64,000 nt of DNA from Erigeron canadensis. Lineage: Eukaryota > Streptophyta > Magnoliopsida > Asterales > Asteraceae. Location of the stretch: positions 36,526,275 to 36,590,274 of the forward strand of contig NC_057764.1 in the NCBI RefSeq assembly GCF_010389155.1, in the 5' to 3' direction. Shown piece after piece: positions 47,157 to 57,900 of the stretch. Below the pieces are notes generated by a model. That model ran no database searches and was not told the origin of the DNA. It saw only the letters and a program-made list of their open reading frames with translations. The position numbers and the translations under genes were made by a program. Position 1 is the first letter of the stretch; each line of letters begins with the position of its first letter.

Positions 47157-47744
47157 TCATATCAAATTATGATTTACGATTTGAACAAGTATTGCAGTGA
47201 AGTATAAAATCTTAAAATATTCATATTAATCGTGCATATGTAGTTAGCAGCTTTTGCATCCTCCCTTCCAAATTGCTTTAATCCATATTTTTTTGCTAGT
47301 TTGTTTAAATTTTGGTACTATTCAGTTTTGGTACCAAAAAACCGGTATCGTATTGATACCGAACCAGTACCGATACCATAATTTCGGTACGATATTCGGT
47401 TCCTATATTTGATGGTTTTCGGTTTCGGTATCAATCGGTGCGGTACGGTATGGTATGGTACCGAAAACCATGCCTAGTGTGAATTGTACATATTCATTAA
47501 GACGGAGTGATGTGATTTTATAATGGGTTACGGAGGAAAAGATTTGGTCAACACCGACACTGGATCTATATAATATCACAACACTTCAAAAAGTAGTTCG
47601 AACCTCATCAATGTTTGCACTGCTCTGTCACAAACCGAACCCCTGTGGATTAACTTTTGATTTTGGACATCTTTTCTTAGTTAAGATCAAATTTCTGAAT
47701 ATTATGCATGTAGGGAATATATTCAATATATTTTTATTATACTA

Positions 47745-48889
47745 TCTACTAATAAACTAAAACAGAATTGCGGTATTTAAACGACAAATGGCGTATTACT
47801 TTCGTGACAAATGTCCCTTTTAATATTTTTAATTATATCAAATTAAAATTTTAATTAAATTGTACTTACCTTTTAAATTATAATTGTTAAAATATATTTG
47901 CACATATCGAAATTATATCCACTCATAATATATTTAATCAAACAACTTCCAATCCAATTCCATATAAATTTAAAGTGCCGCTCCAAAATATTTTCGCTTA
48001 TCAAACCCTCTCCAAAAAAACAATTATGATTTATCTATTTTTAATACGTACATATCCATTAATGTAAAAAGATATAAAGTTAAATAAACATGGATTTATT
48101 AACCGACTTGAACATAAAAACTCCATAATTGTTTGTATCTGGGAGTTTTTTTCCTTCGAGTTAAGTCATTAATATTTCTATCATTTATTAACTCAATATA
48201 TGAATTAACTCATTAATAGTTTAAGACATAACACATAACGAAAATAAAAACAGAATAGAAATTGTATATACTTTTAGTAGTTTTTATATCTTATTTACTT
48301 TATGTTTAAACTATTATTTTATAGATAGTAACATAGTAATTAATATTGATATGATACTGCTAACTTTTAATGTTAATCTTAACATTATCTTCTTATAGAT
48401 GATGCTTCTTTGTATTAAATATTGTTATATTTCTTATAATTAATCTTTCTAATATTTCATTCTAAAAATCTACTTAATAATATAATCAAGAAACATGGTA
48501 TTATTAAAAGATAGATTAAAAGAAAAATTGATGAATTACATTTGATATGAGATAGAAAATTAATCTTAAATACTGTAAGTGAATTACAACTTTTAAGACT
48601 AATAAGTTGATTGCAAATATGATTACATGTAAAACATTTGAACTTATTCAATGTTTTACTTTTCTTAAGTAACTTTTTTTAAAATTTATTGGCATTTTTG
48701 TTTGTATAAGTCTATCAAAACTTCTTTTGTAAACTATAAAAACCTTTTTTTATACATTAGATAAGTTAAAACTTTAATATGATACCTACACCATTTAAAT
48801 TAATTTGCCTAGATTACATTAACACTATATATTTTCAGTTTTTTTATATCATATAACAAATTCGTACATCGTATGGGTATTAGGACCAG
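47745..48889 (+). mobile_element. Helitron-like element, family HEL-E, copy 3
   Basis: Starts A|TCTACTAATAAACTAAAACA and ends CATCGTATGGGTATTAGGACCAG|T. The 5' block (TTTAAACGACAAATGGCGTA, GTGACAAATGTCCCTTTTAA) matches HEL-E copies at 7677 and 31556. About 1.1 kb and AT-rich inside; a 64-residue minus-strand frame there is unconvincing. Confidence 0.6.
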
Positions 48890-49020
48890 TAAATAACTAA
48901 ATCAGTGTGTGTTGCACGATATCCTAATTTAATAACCTGAATTTTCATGTATACTCGATCCGTACAAAGAAAGGTGTATGTTTTCGTAAATCTAGCTATA
49001 TATGTGAGACTCTGACTACA

Positions 49021-49336
49021 TCTATACTTCTTTATAAAACAAATTCTTCTTCTCTCTCCTTAATTTTAAGAACATGAAATGACACGTTTACCTTTCATCT
49101 TAATACATCTTTATTTCTATTTTATATATTGTGACTAAAATGCCATTACAAAAATCAACATCTATCTCTCCCTTACGCAGAAACACATAACAAAAACCCT
49201 AACTCAAAATTCGTCCCCCTTCCCCCCCCCCCTTTCATATTCCACGCAACAATTCATATCTCCAACCGCAATGAAATTACTTTTACGTTAATAACCACAC
49301 CATCACCGTCGCTGCATTGCGCGAGCACCAATCTAG
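49021..49336 (+). mobile_element. Helitron-like element, family HEL-B, copy 2
   Basis: Starts A|TCTATACTTCTTTATAAAAC and ends GTCGCTGCATTGCGCGAGCACCAATCTAG|T. It satisfies A|TC...CTRR|T exactly. 316 bp, with a C-run at about 49216-49232 and a CACCATCACC stretch before the end. Confidence 0.75.
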
Positions 49337-49705
49337 TTATATTATATATATATACATATACAATAACTGGTTAAACTCTATATTTACTTTTTATCTTTTC
49401 AGAAATTATCTTCATCATCTTCATCAATTTTTCAGGCGAAAATTCCGGCAACAATGTTCTTTCATTTCAAATTGACCTAAACGTGCATAAACTGAGTCAT
49501 ACTGGGTCATTAGTTCAGAAATTTAGGCAATAATGGAATTTAAAATATTTTCAGGCGGGTTATTATTGATCAAAAGGAAAAGTAAAATCCTAGAGTACGG
49601 GTCATAACAGATTTAGTTGATTGCTAGGTTGTTAAAGTTTCCAAGGTTGAGAATCATAGACTAATTTATATTGCTAGTACAATTATATTATGGAATAAGT
49701 AAGTA
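49337..49705. other. Intergenic, nothing recognised
   Basis: AT-rich spacer between two mobile elements. Confidence 0.5.
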
Positions 49706-49854
49706 TGGGCTATTATGCACCAAACTTGGGTGAAAAACCCTCACATACCAATATTTTAATATTTTAAATAAATGGTTGGCCCCCCATGATTTTTATGGTT
49801 TTAATATTGGTATGTGAGAGGTTTTTCACCCAACTTAGGTGCATAACAGCCTCA
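49706..49854. mobile_element. Stowaway-like MITE with TA duplication
   Basis: 149 bp. Left TGGGCTATTATGCACCAAAC; right reverse-complemented TGAGGCTGTTATGCACCTAA. Arms continue inverted (TTGGGTGAAAAACC, CTCACATACCAATATT). TA on both sides (49704-49705 and 49855-49856). Confidence 0.75.
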
Positions 49855-49856
49855 TA

Positions 49857-52800
49857 TAATCTTCCCCCTTATATAATTATGATATTATTAAAAAAAATAT
49901 AAACATATCTACTATATGCTTGTACAATTGTTATATAATATTATAATATAGTTATATAATAAATTTTTATTGAAAGTTAATGAAAAGGATTAAGCAAAAT
50001 AAAAATAAAAATAGAGATTAACTTGTAATTGTAGGTCATCAGGTCAACATTTGGTCAACCATGTAAAAATTAGAAAAGTATGTGGGTGATGTATATTAAT
50101 AATTCAGTTTAATGGACAACCATGTAAATGAGGGAAAGTACATTAGTCATCCAGTTTAATGGGCTACCATGTAAATAGAGATTAACTTGTTATAGCAAAA
50201 AATTGAAAATTATGTAAATGAGGGAAAGTACATTAGGTCAGCAGTTGGTCAACCATGTAAAAAATTAAAAATTATACGGGTGATACACATTAATAATCTA
50301 GTTCAATAGGCAACCATGTAAATGAGGGAAAGTACATTGTAGTTGGTGTTCTAAACATCTGGTGGTGTCAAATAGTAACATGCATAGTTGATAATGAGTT
50401 TGCGCATATAGACAGGAGTGGTATTAAAGGTGGGGCAAGGGGGTCCAATACCCCCCTCCAAATTTTAATTTTGTCGATGTATTTTTAAATTTTTCATAAA
50501 TTTTTAAAAAATTTCTATAGGTTTTTAACATTTTGCCCCCTTTTAGATTTATTTTTTATAAGTTTTTTAAGTTTGGCCACTTTAAAATTTTTTTCCTGGT
50601 ACCGCCTCTACACATAGATCTTTAAAAAATTGGTCTTGTAGTTTCCGTCTTTAGCATTCGTTGTAACTTGAGTAGTCCGCTGTATTTCTTTATCATATTA
50701 AAGATTAGATTTGCTTGCCTTTGTCTCAAATGTTGGCAACCATATTTTGTTGTTAGGAAGGAACTTCCTTAATCCTTAATATGCTGGTCCGTATGTAAGT
50801 TTATTCAACTGTGTTATGGTTTTTCACTTAAAAAGTAGTTAAAATCCAGCAAGTTATACATATTGGGTCAGCTAAAAAGTAAATGGGTCATAAATTATCA
50901 AAACTTAAAAGAGTTCTGGAAGATATACAATCGCATCATCAAACTTTTAGCATAGTCAAGAAACGGAACGGAAACGTTTCCAGCCGTCCCCGTACCCGGG
51001 GAGTTTCCGGTACGTGGGACGGCACCTGATTGCCATTTCCGTGCATCAGAGGGTGTTACCCGGTAGGATGTAGCCCCTATAACATGTAGATATCCTAGTT
51101 TCGATTGTAATTTGATATAGCCAAATTACATGTGAGTCTTGGTTCCGCCATTGACTTTTTTTTAGATGAAGAATAAGAAATCCCAAGTCGATGTTCAATA
51201 ACAAGCCAGATGGGATGATCATTGATATTGTGTCCAAAAGAACGAGAAGAAATCCCATGTTGATTACATCAATGGTTGAATAGTGCAAGTAATTTGTCAA
51301 TAGCAAAACATGTGGCCATAATGTATTGTCACAAAAACTCTTAACATGTGTCGTTGAAATAACGTTAGAAATCAATTAATTAATTAATTAATGGAATACT
51401 GCGTTTTTTGTTGGTAGTGGAATACTACGTCTGATAACTATTGGATGTGAAAGTCATAAATTGCATTTTGCCGTCATTTTCAATTCTAAGAAAAGAGATT
51501 CACCATTCGCCTTAGAAATTTTTATATAAGACCATAAATGGATTATGACATAGGGGTTATGATACTTGTATTTTCTTTTTAGCTAACATATCCGACCGTA
51601 CATCTTGTCATTGCAAATTGATTTTGAACCAAAGAATCCTTTTACGGAGTATGGGTAAATAAGGAGGCTCGATAACTATCTTCATAGTGTAAAGTGGCGG
51701 AGCCACTTAGGATGTAGAGAGGGCCAATGCCCCTTGTGTTAAGAGTACTAAGTTTTATATGTTAAAAACTATGATAACTTTGATTTATAGGTAACAATTT
51801 GTAGTTTTATTACTCTTGTTTAGTTTTGGCTCATCCAAAACATTATTCTTGGCTTCGCCCCTTGTGTTTTTGCCTAAAAGCGATTACAATTAACATGAAA
51901 TGTCAATGTCAACATATCCTTACATATATATAGAGAGAATGCATCGATATCTGAATATGTGAAAGCAAACACGATATGTGAGTGACCATAAGTCTCTTAG
52001 GAAACCCATAGAAAACTAACTCTCAAAAGTATATTCCTTCACATCTATCATAAATATACTCCTTCAAATATTCCTATCTGAGATCGTGTTCTCTGACAGA
52101 TAAAGTTTCGTCGGGTGGAGTTTAACTTTATCCCTCAACCTAACTTTTGGTCTTCATCTTTTCATTATTCTAAAAGTATCAAGTCTAACATGTAATAAAA
52201 TTCTAAACAGTTTTGCAGAACGGAATTGGGCCTGTGTAATCTGTGCAAATGAGCAGGGCCCAATATGTTACAAAGGCCAAAAGTTTTGCTGGTTCAACAA
52301 AATGTCATATCTAGCCTATTGATAATGGTTTTTTCTCCAATGCTTAAGCACGTACACGCGTTCAAACTTAGCATAATTAATATGAATTTTTAATAATTAC
52401 ATGTCTTTACCTTTTGTTTCTATAAAGTATAAACGGTCGGGAGTGTTTATTATTATTATTTATTTATTTATTTATTTATTTATCATTATTATCTTCTTTT
52501 CCGTTTATCATTATTAAGATTTTTTTTTTAAGCATATTTTAGATAAACAAAAATAGTATAACAATCATGAAGCTGCTTTAGAGACTGTTAACATAAGAGG
52601 TCCAGATATTATTCTCTAGAAATCATTTAATTGTTAAAAAATGTGCTTTGATTCATCGACAATATATTTCAACAAATATATCTTTGTATTGATAAAAATA
52701 AAATTCTTCACAATATTTAATTTTCTTACCAAACATTAAGATAAAAACACCATATCTACTTAGAACTATTTTTATTTATTCGCTTTATTTTACTCTAATT

Positions 52801-53452
52801 ATGATCTTTTGTAAATATGATGAAACTGTTTCATTGCTGATATGCTTTGATTCATCACCCTCAATTATGTTTTTTACAGGTCTGTATGTTACAGTAATTC
52901 AATTACAACACATATTTTTTTAATCGAATGACATGTAATCTGGAACAAAGTATTACAGAAGTTATAAAACAAAACGCAATAAATCCATCTATTTTTCTAT
53001 TGATAAGTACAAGGAAGTTACAACTGTATCTGTCCACGTCCTTATTGCTAATATAAATACATTTATGGTCAATAACATCTGAGTGAGAAGCTATACATAC
53101 ATGACAAACACAAACTTTGATCTTCGAAAATATAGACATTATATAACACATATATTCTCCCAACTCATTAACCTTCAATCTAGTTGAATCTCCGAAAAAA
53201 GTACTTTTTTTGTTTCATGTATCAAAAGTCAATCTTTTGATTTTGGTTCATGTATCAAAAGTCAATCTTTTGAGTCACATATATTTCTGGTATGTTTTCT
53301 CATCATCCTATGTTGTTATTTATTTTTGAAAGCCATTATAATCTTGTTACTATTAGATTGTTAGATTCATATTTTGTCTCCTTTTAACGTAAACTTATTT
53401 ATCATATATTAATTGTAGGCCCTTTTTCTTGTTGATTTGAATTGAGTTAATT
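49857..53452. other. 3.6-kb intergenic region with scattered repeats
   Basis: No gene found. At 50040-50345 an irregular direct repeat recurs (CATGTAAATGAGGGAAAGTA, about four times, with TTGGTCAACCATGTAAAAA between). At about 50420-50610 and 51695-51880 are stretches with GGGGCAAGGGGG / GGCGGAGCCAC and 'GCCCCTTGTGTT' that look like decayed TIR transposon ends; no pair was resolved. 51368-51391 is an AATT repeat. 52449-52482 is a TTTA-type microsatellite. 53214-53277 has a 31-bp direct duplication (TCATGTATCAAAAGTCAATC twice). Confidence 0.5.
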
Positions 53453-53947
53453 ATGGTAAGTGCCTTTGATAATGTCAAAGTCAAAGAGGGTGGTGGTGGT
53501 GGTAGAACCATAAGAATAGGTGCAACTGGAAAAGTAAGTGCCTTGATGATGCAAGAACTTGATATCCATATGATAAATTCATCAAAGAAACCTGCTATCA
53601 AATCACAAAGAATCCAAACTGCACCAGTTTCAATGGGTTGTGGAGGGTCAACAAAGAGGCTGCAACGAATTATGTCGTTAAATGGTGCCAGCTCGAGCAA
53701 TGTACGTGATCAGGTTATTCCAAAAAAGAAGGAAATCGTGAACCAGGCGTCTCACAAGATTCCTATGTTAGATTCTGAAGATTTGTGGATTGATAAAACA
53801 CCCATTCGAGGCAAAGAACACAAGAAAGTGACGCAACGAATTGTTGAAACCGTGGACTTGAAGTGTGGGAATCATGACCGAAATTGGTCTGTTACTCCTA
53901 TTGGCAACCAACTTAGAAGGCTTAGTTTTTCCAAAATTTCGGATTGA
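53453..53947 (+). CDS. Hypothetical plant protein, 164 aa
   Basis: Single open frame from ATG at 53453 to the stop at 53947, with non-repetitive composition and codon use unlike the AT-rich flanks, so likely a real gene. No family recognised with confidence. Visible features: a Gly run near residue 15, then RTIRIGATGKVSALMMQELD, a Ser/Lys-rich middle, and a basic, Ser-containing C-terminus (NQLRRLSFSK). No signal peptide, membrane segment or known catalytic motif. The RTIRIG.TG..S.LM..EL arrangement resembles a conserved short block in uncharacterised plant proteins as I remember them, but I cannot verify this. An upstream exon is possible: an AG lies at 53417-53418. Confidence 0.6.
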   Translation: MVSAFDNVKVKEGGGGGRTIRIGATGKVSALMMQELDIHMINSSKKPAIKSQRIQTAPVSMGCGGSTKRLQRIMSLNGASSSNVRDQVIPKKKEIVNQASHKIPMLDSEDLWIDKTPIRGKEHKKVTQRIVETVDLKCGNHDRNWSVTPIGNQLRRLSFSKISD

Positions 53948-54273
53948 TTTTGATACTACTTGCTGATGTATATCATCAAATGGAAACCTTTTTTGTGTTT
54001 CTGAAAAATTCAATAATCTTACATGCATTGGGAGGTTTCTTTAAATTTTTTAATGGGGTTGGTGACTTGGTGGATTGAAAATGGTTGCCTTGGATGCTTT
54101 CTTTGATACATTTTTTGAGCAAAACTTCTGGCTGCATGTGCAAACAAAGAGTTTGATTGATACACATAAGCTGTAAAGAACATATTTGCATTTCGTTTTA
54201 TAAAACTAATAACTTAGTCTTTCATATGATCTAAAGTCAAAGCTTTTTTCAGGTTTCTTGAATCAATTAATAA

Positions 54274-54501
54274 GGGAGTGTTTGGTTCACGGAATGTTTT
54301 TAGATGAAATGGAATCTATTGAAGGAATTGGAATCTGATGGAATGGAATTTGATAGAATGTTTTTCATTTTTTGAAGATTTAAGGGAGAGACAGAATGAG
54401 AGTCTTTCCCCCATCCTCATGGAATGGAGATTCCATCAAATGAGGGAATGTTGACATTCCAACGGAATGATATTCCTTCATCATTGAGCAACCAAACGCA
54501 C
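54274..54501. mobile_element. MITE of the 'GTGTTTGGTT' type
   Basis: Left GGGAGTGTTTGGTTCACGGA; right reverse-complemented AGTGCGTTTGGTTGCTCAAT. Internally rich in inverted GGAATG/CATTCC words. TAA flanks both ends, suggesting PIF/Harbinger. About 228 bp, between the hypothetical gene and PRPL6. Confidence 0.65.
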
Positions 54502-54960
54502 TAAGGAATGAAATTCAATTCCAGTTCCATCAAATTTCATCAGAATCTGCGAAGCAAACACGACCCAAGAGTTGTAGGGTCATTTGTGTTTCTTATTCCT
54601 CTTAATTTGTTCCTTACCTCGTCAATCAAATGGATTAGTATTGTTGCTCAAGTTTTGGAAATGACGTATTTGTTGGAACAGAAGTACTAGATGCAAAGAG
54701 TTCACGAAACGTATGTGCATCAATATCGTGTTCTTTTCAACATGATAAAACTTGATGCTTCAAGATCACCTCTTTTAGCTTCAAGATCAACTCTCTATAC
54801 ATTAACCCAAAAAAGATACACATTTCATCCATTGAATATCTTACTAACAGGAAGCCATAAGGTCTTTAAGCAAGATCGGAAAGAACTTTTAATACTGTGA
54901 AAAAAAGAGGTAACAAAATGGAAATTACAATGAAAATACGGATTCTGGTCAACACACAGC
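54502..54960. other. Intergenic, 3' flank of plastid uL6 gene
   Basis: No gene. Short open frames here (54508-54900) have no recognisable content. The part next to 54960 should be the PRPL6 3' untranslated region. Confidence 0.5.
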
Positions 54961-57026
54961 CTACTTCTTCTTCCCTGCTTTGCCCTCCTTTCTTCTAATA
55001 ATCTCGTCTGCGTATTTGACTCCTTTACCTTTGTATGGCTCTGGTGGTCTCCATTTCCTAATTGTGGCTGCAAATTGACCAATGCTTGACTTATCATATC
55101 CACTCACAGTTATTCGTGTGTTGTCTTCAACTTTGACTTTTAGATCATCTGGGATTGTCATTTTGACTGGATGTGAAAATCCAAGATTCAGTATTAACTC
55201 CTTCCCTTCAACCGTTGCACGATACCCCACACCAATTAACTGAAGTTTCTTCTCAAATCCCTTGGATACACCAATTACCATATTGCTCGTCAGAGTCCTG
55301 AATAGAACAAAAGAACTAAATTTAAGCGCGCCACGTGTAAAAGCAAAACTTGAACCTCAAAGAAAGTTTATAAAATCTTTTACACCTAAAGTCTCATTAT
55401 TACATACTAAATCAGAACCTAATTGTAATACTCTTTCATAGTACAGTAGTACTTTATTAGGGCGTTGGCATTGTCTAGGCTTTAAACCACACTCCCACCC
55501 AATCTCCTTACACCACCTCATTTTTACCTTTTTCAAACCAGATTTTCCCTCATTTTGTTGGCATTGCAAACCACACTACTTCACTCAAATCACACTACAT
55601 CACTACACACACAAACACAATATACGAGTATACACAAACACAACCATGCAGAATCAACAATGGTTTGCCAAACGTGATTTCTAAAGCCACAGCCAACCCC
55701 CATGATCGGCGGCAGTGTAGCCGCGTGGCTCGGGCCAAACCACAACTCCAAACCACGTACAATGCCAACACCCTCATGTGCCAAGTTTCATGACATACTC
55801 TGAAAACAGCAGCTTCTTATAAGCTGAATTTCAACCCATTTATAGATAAATCAATCAATTTGGGCTATACTCCTTCTAACGTGTCAAATGAACAAAAATT
55901 ACCAAAGATGGACATGGGTCGAATGGAGAAACTTAATATAATTGCGAAAGACGGACATGGGTCAAACAGATAGAGTTCAGATATTTGGCTAAAATGAATA
56001 TGGGACAAACAGATAGTGGACATGGGACAAATACTCAGATGTTCATAAGTCGCTCGAAGTGAAACTTTAAACCACCTAAATCACTTATTAAGTAGGATTA
56101 ATATTGTTATATGGTATCTTAATACATTAAAGACTTTAAAATCGAAAATGGGCCAATAAGTGTTTGGTTAAACCCATCTTGTTTTGACCGACACACATAA
56201 AATTTTACCCATTTCGTTACCCAATCTGCATGACCCCCCTGCCATTTGTTGTGGTAACCTAGTCAAAGCCATGATAGAAGTTTGAAACATTCCATGGAAG
56301 TTCCTTGAAGCATACAAGTAGGAACATATTACAAATTAAAGAAGTTGCGTACTACAAACACCTTTTACCGGTCATCCAATAGAAATCTAGAATGGTGAAA
56401 TTTTAGAAATGAAGTAGAGAAGCAAAACTAAGATCCAAGACTGTTACCTGAACAGCCCATGCATTTGGTTAGCCCGTCTTGTCTCAACTGCCTTACTGAC
56501 CTTAATAATCGCCTCCTGCCTATCAATCATAATTTCTCGTGGATAAGAAAGTGCAAGCTCCCCTAATGGGCCCTTGACCTTCATATCTTGGCCTTCAAGT
56601 GTAATTACAACATTCGATGGAACTTCGATTGGCTGCTTCCCAATTCTTGACTCTTTACACTCCACGGTCTTCCTTCTAAAACCGAGACGCGTAACGGGAA
56701 CAGTCGAAACACAAATTCCATTCTTCTCACCCAAAAATGCAGACCCCAATTGACTGTAACAAAGAGATTACACATTTATCCCCAAAAGTTAATCATTCAA
56801 AGCCAGATTATCATTTCTATTTTTTTCTTCAACAAACGTCAATAAAGACATATTCATATACCAGTGGCCAATTAGGATAAGGGCTTAGTATAAATACATA
56901 CACCAGAACAAAGCCCTTAATAATAACTTAAACTATTATTCAGCTAGGGATGGGTCAGATTGAAAAAGAAAGGTGCAAAATTGAAGGTTAGTAAGAGTAC
57001 CTGGTATGGAAGGATGCCGTAGCCAT
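54961..57026 (-). CDS. RPL6: Plastid 50S ribosomal protein L6 (uL6c)
   Basis: Component of the chloroplast large ribosomal subunit, near the stalk base and factor-binding site. Three exons on the minus strand: 57026-57001, 56753-56448 and 55297-54961, giving 222 aa, close to the usual length for the plant protein. Exon 1 holds only 8 codons and two bases (MATASFHT) and begins the transit peptide, which ends around residues 35-40. The mature part starts near [16 protein letters not shown], then [30 protein letters not shown] across the exon 2/3 join, [20 protein letters not shown], and [20 protein letters not shown]. The end [11 protein letters not shown] is typical. All splice signals are GT/AG. 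Intron 2 (about 1.15 kb) carries a 316-bp MITE. Upstream neighbour on the same strand is Iojap. Confidence 0.97.
55459..55774. mobile_element. MITE inside intron 2 of the uL6c gene
   Basis: 316 bp. Left AGGGCGTTGGCATTGTCTAG; right reverse-complemented AGGGTGTTGGCATTGTACGT. It is richer in C than the rest of the intron and contains an ACACAC-rich segment. TTA/TCA lies at the ends, so the class is uncertain. Confidence 0.75.
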
Positions 57027-57900
57027 GTCACCAAGAAGAAGAAAGAAAGAAAGAGAATGATAGATAGATAGATAGATTGAAATATTTTTGTGCAAAGGTG
57101 GGATATATTATCCTTTCACCATGTTTGTTTCAGGATAAGATATCACTTTTGTACCCGCCTTTGTTACACTAGAGTTAACATGTATCCTCAAATTTATTGT
57201 TTTTAATTTTATTGGTAAAATTGAAAACCTTTTGACCCATCAGATTTAAATCAATGATGATCAAATTTTGATTTTAATCTAAAAGGTCTGGATTTATAAA
57301 TGAAAGGCTTTTAGACTCTTAAATTGTATAACTATTTGATGCATATATTCTTATGTATGGTAAATATGTGTTGTGGAAGGATATTTTTACATAATCTCGA
57401 TCCCCAAATTGTTTGTACCTAATATCACAATTATTCAGTTCCTTTTTGGTGGTAGTCAACATGTTGAAATAGCTTTTATCGAAATAATTACTTAAATGGT
57501 ATTGTAGCTTCTACAAGTTATAGAAAACATCCAAACACACCATCACACTACCTCTTTCAACACATACTTGTGTTTTATCTTGTCTATAATTCCACGAATC
57601 CACGGTTGAAGATATTGATTATAGCTTAAAATGATAGTCATGCTTTCATACAACATTACAGAGAAACCATATTTCACTTAGTATTTCATCCTTGGTCCAA
57701 CTTCGGTCGATTTCTCCCTATGATTACACTAAAATACAACCAAGACAATCCGGATGACCTTCTAATCTACACCTTAGATGTTCTCTCCAGCACCAGCATT
57801 CCATTTGATCATACACATGAAAAAATCTGTTCCCCTACAAGGATTCAATTATTTTCTCATGGAAGGCTGCAACACCTCATCTGCTTTAAACTGCCATCTT
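57027..57900. other. Spacer between Iojap and PRPL6
   Basis: Contains (GATA)n at 57059-57077 and AT-rich DNA. It must hold the Iojap 3' end and the PRPL6 promoter. A plus-strand frame at 57720-58064 is antisense to Iojap exon 6 and its flank. Confidence 0.55.

Larger units (their letters stand above)
45600..47476. mobile_element. hAT-type non-autonomous transposon, 1877 bp
   Basis: Left end TAGGGATGAGCAAAATTACC; right end reverse-complemented TAGGCATGGTTTTCGGTACC. Subterminal regions on both sides are packed with CGGTA(C/T)CGGT-type motifs in inverted orientation, the clustered binding-site style of hAT elements. GTGTGAAT is duplicated exactly at 45592-45599 and 47477-47484 (8 bp). No intact transposase frame. 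Two foldback elements are nested at 45767 and 46198. Confidence 0.9.
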
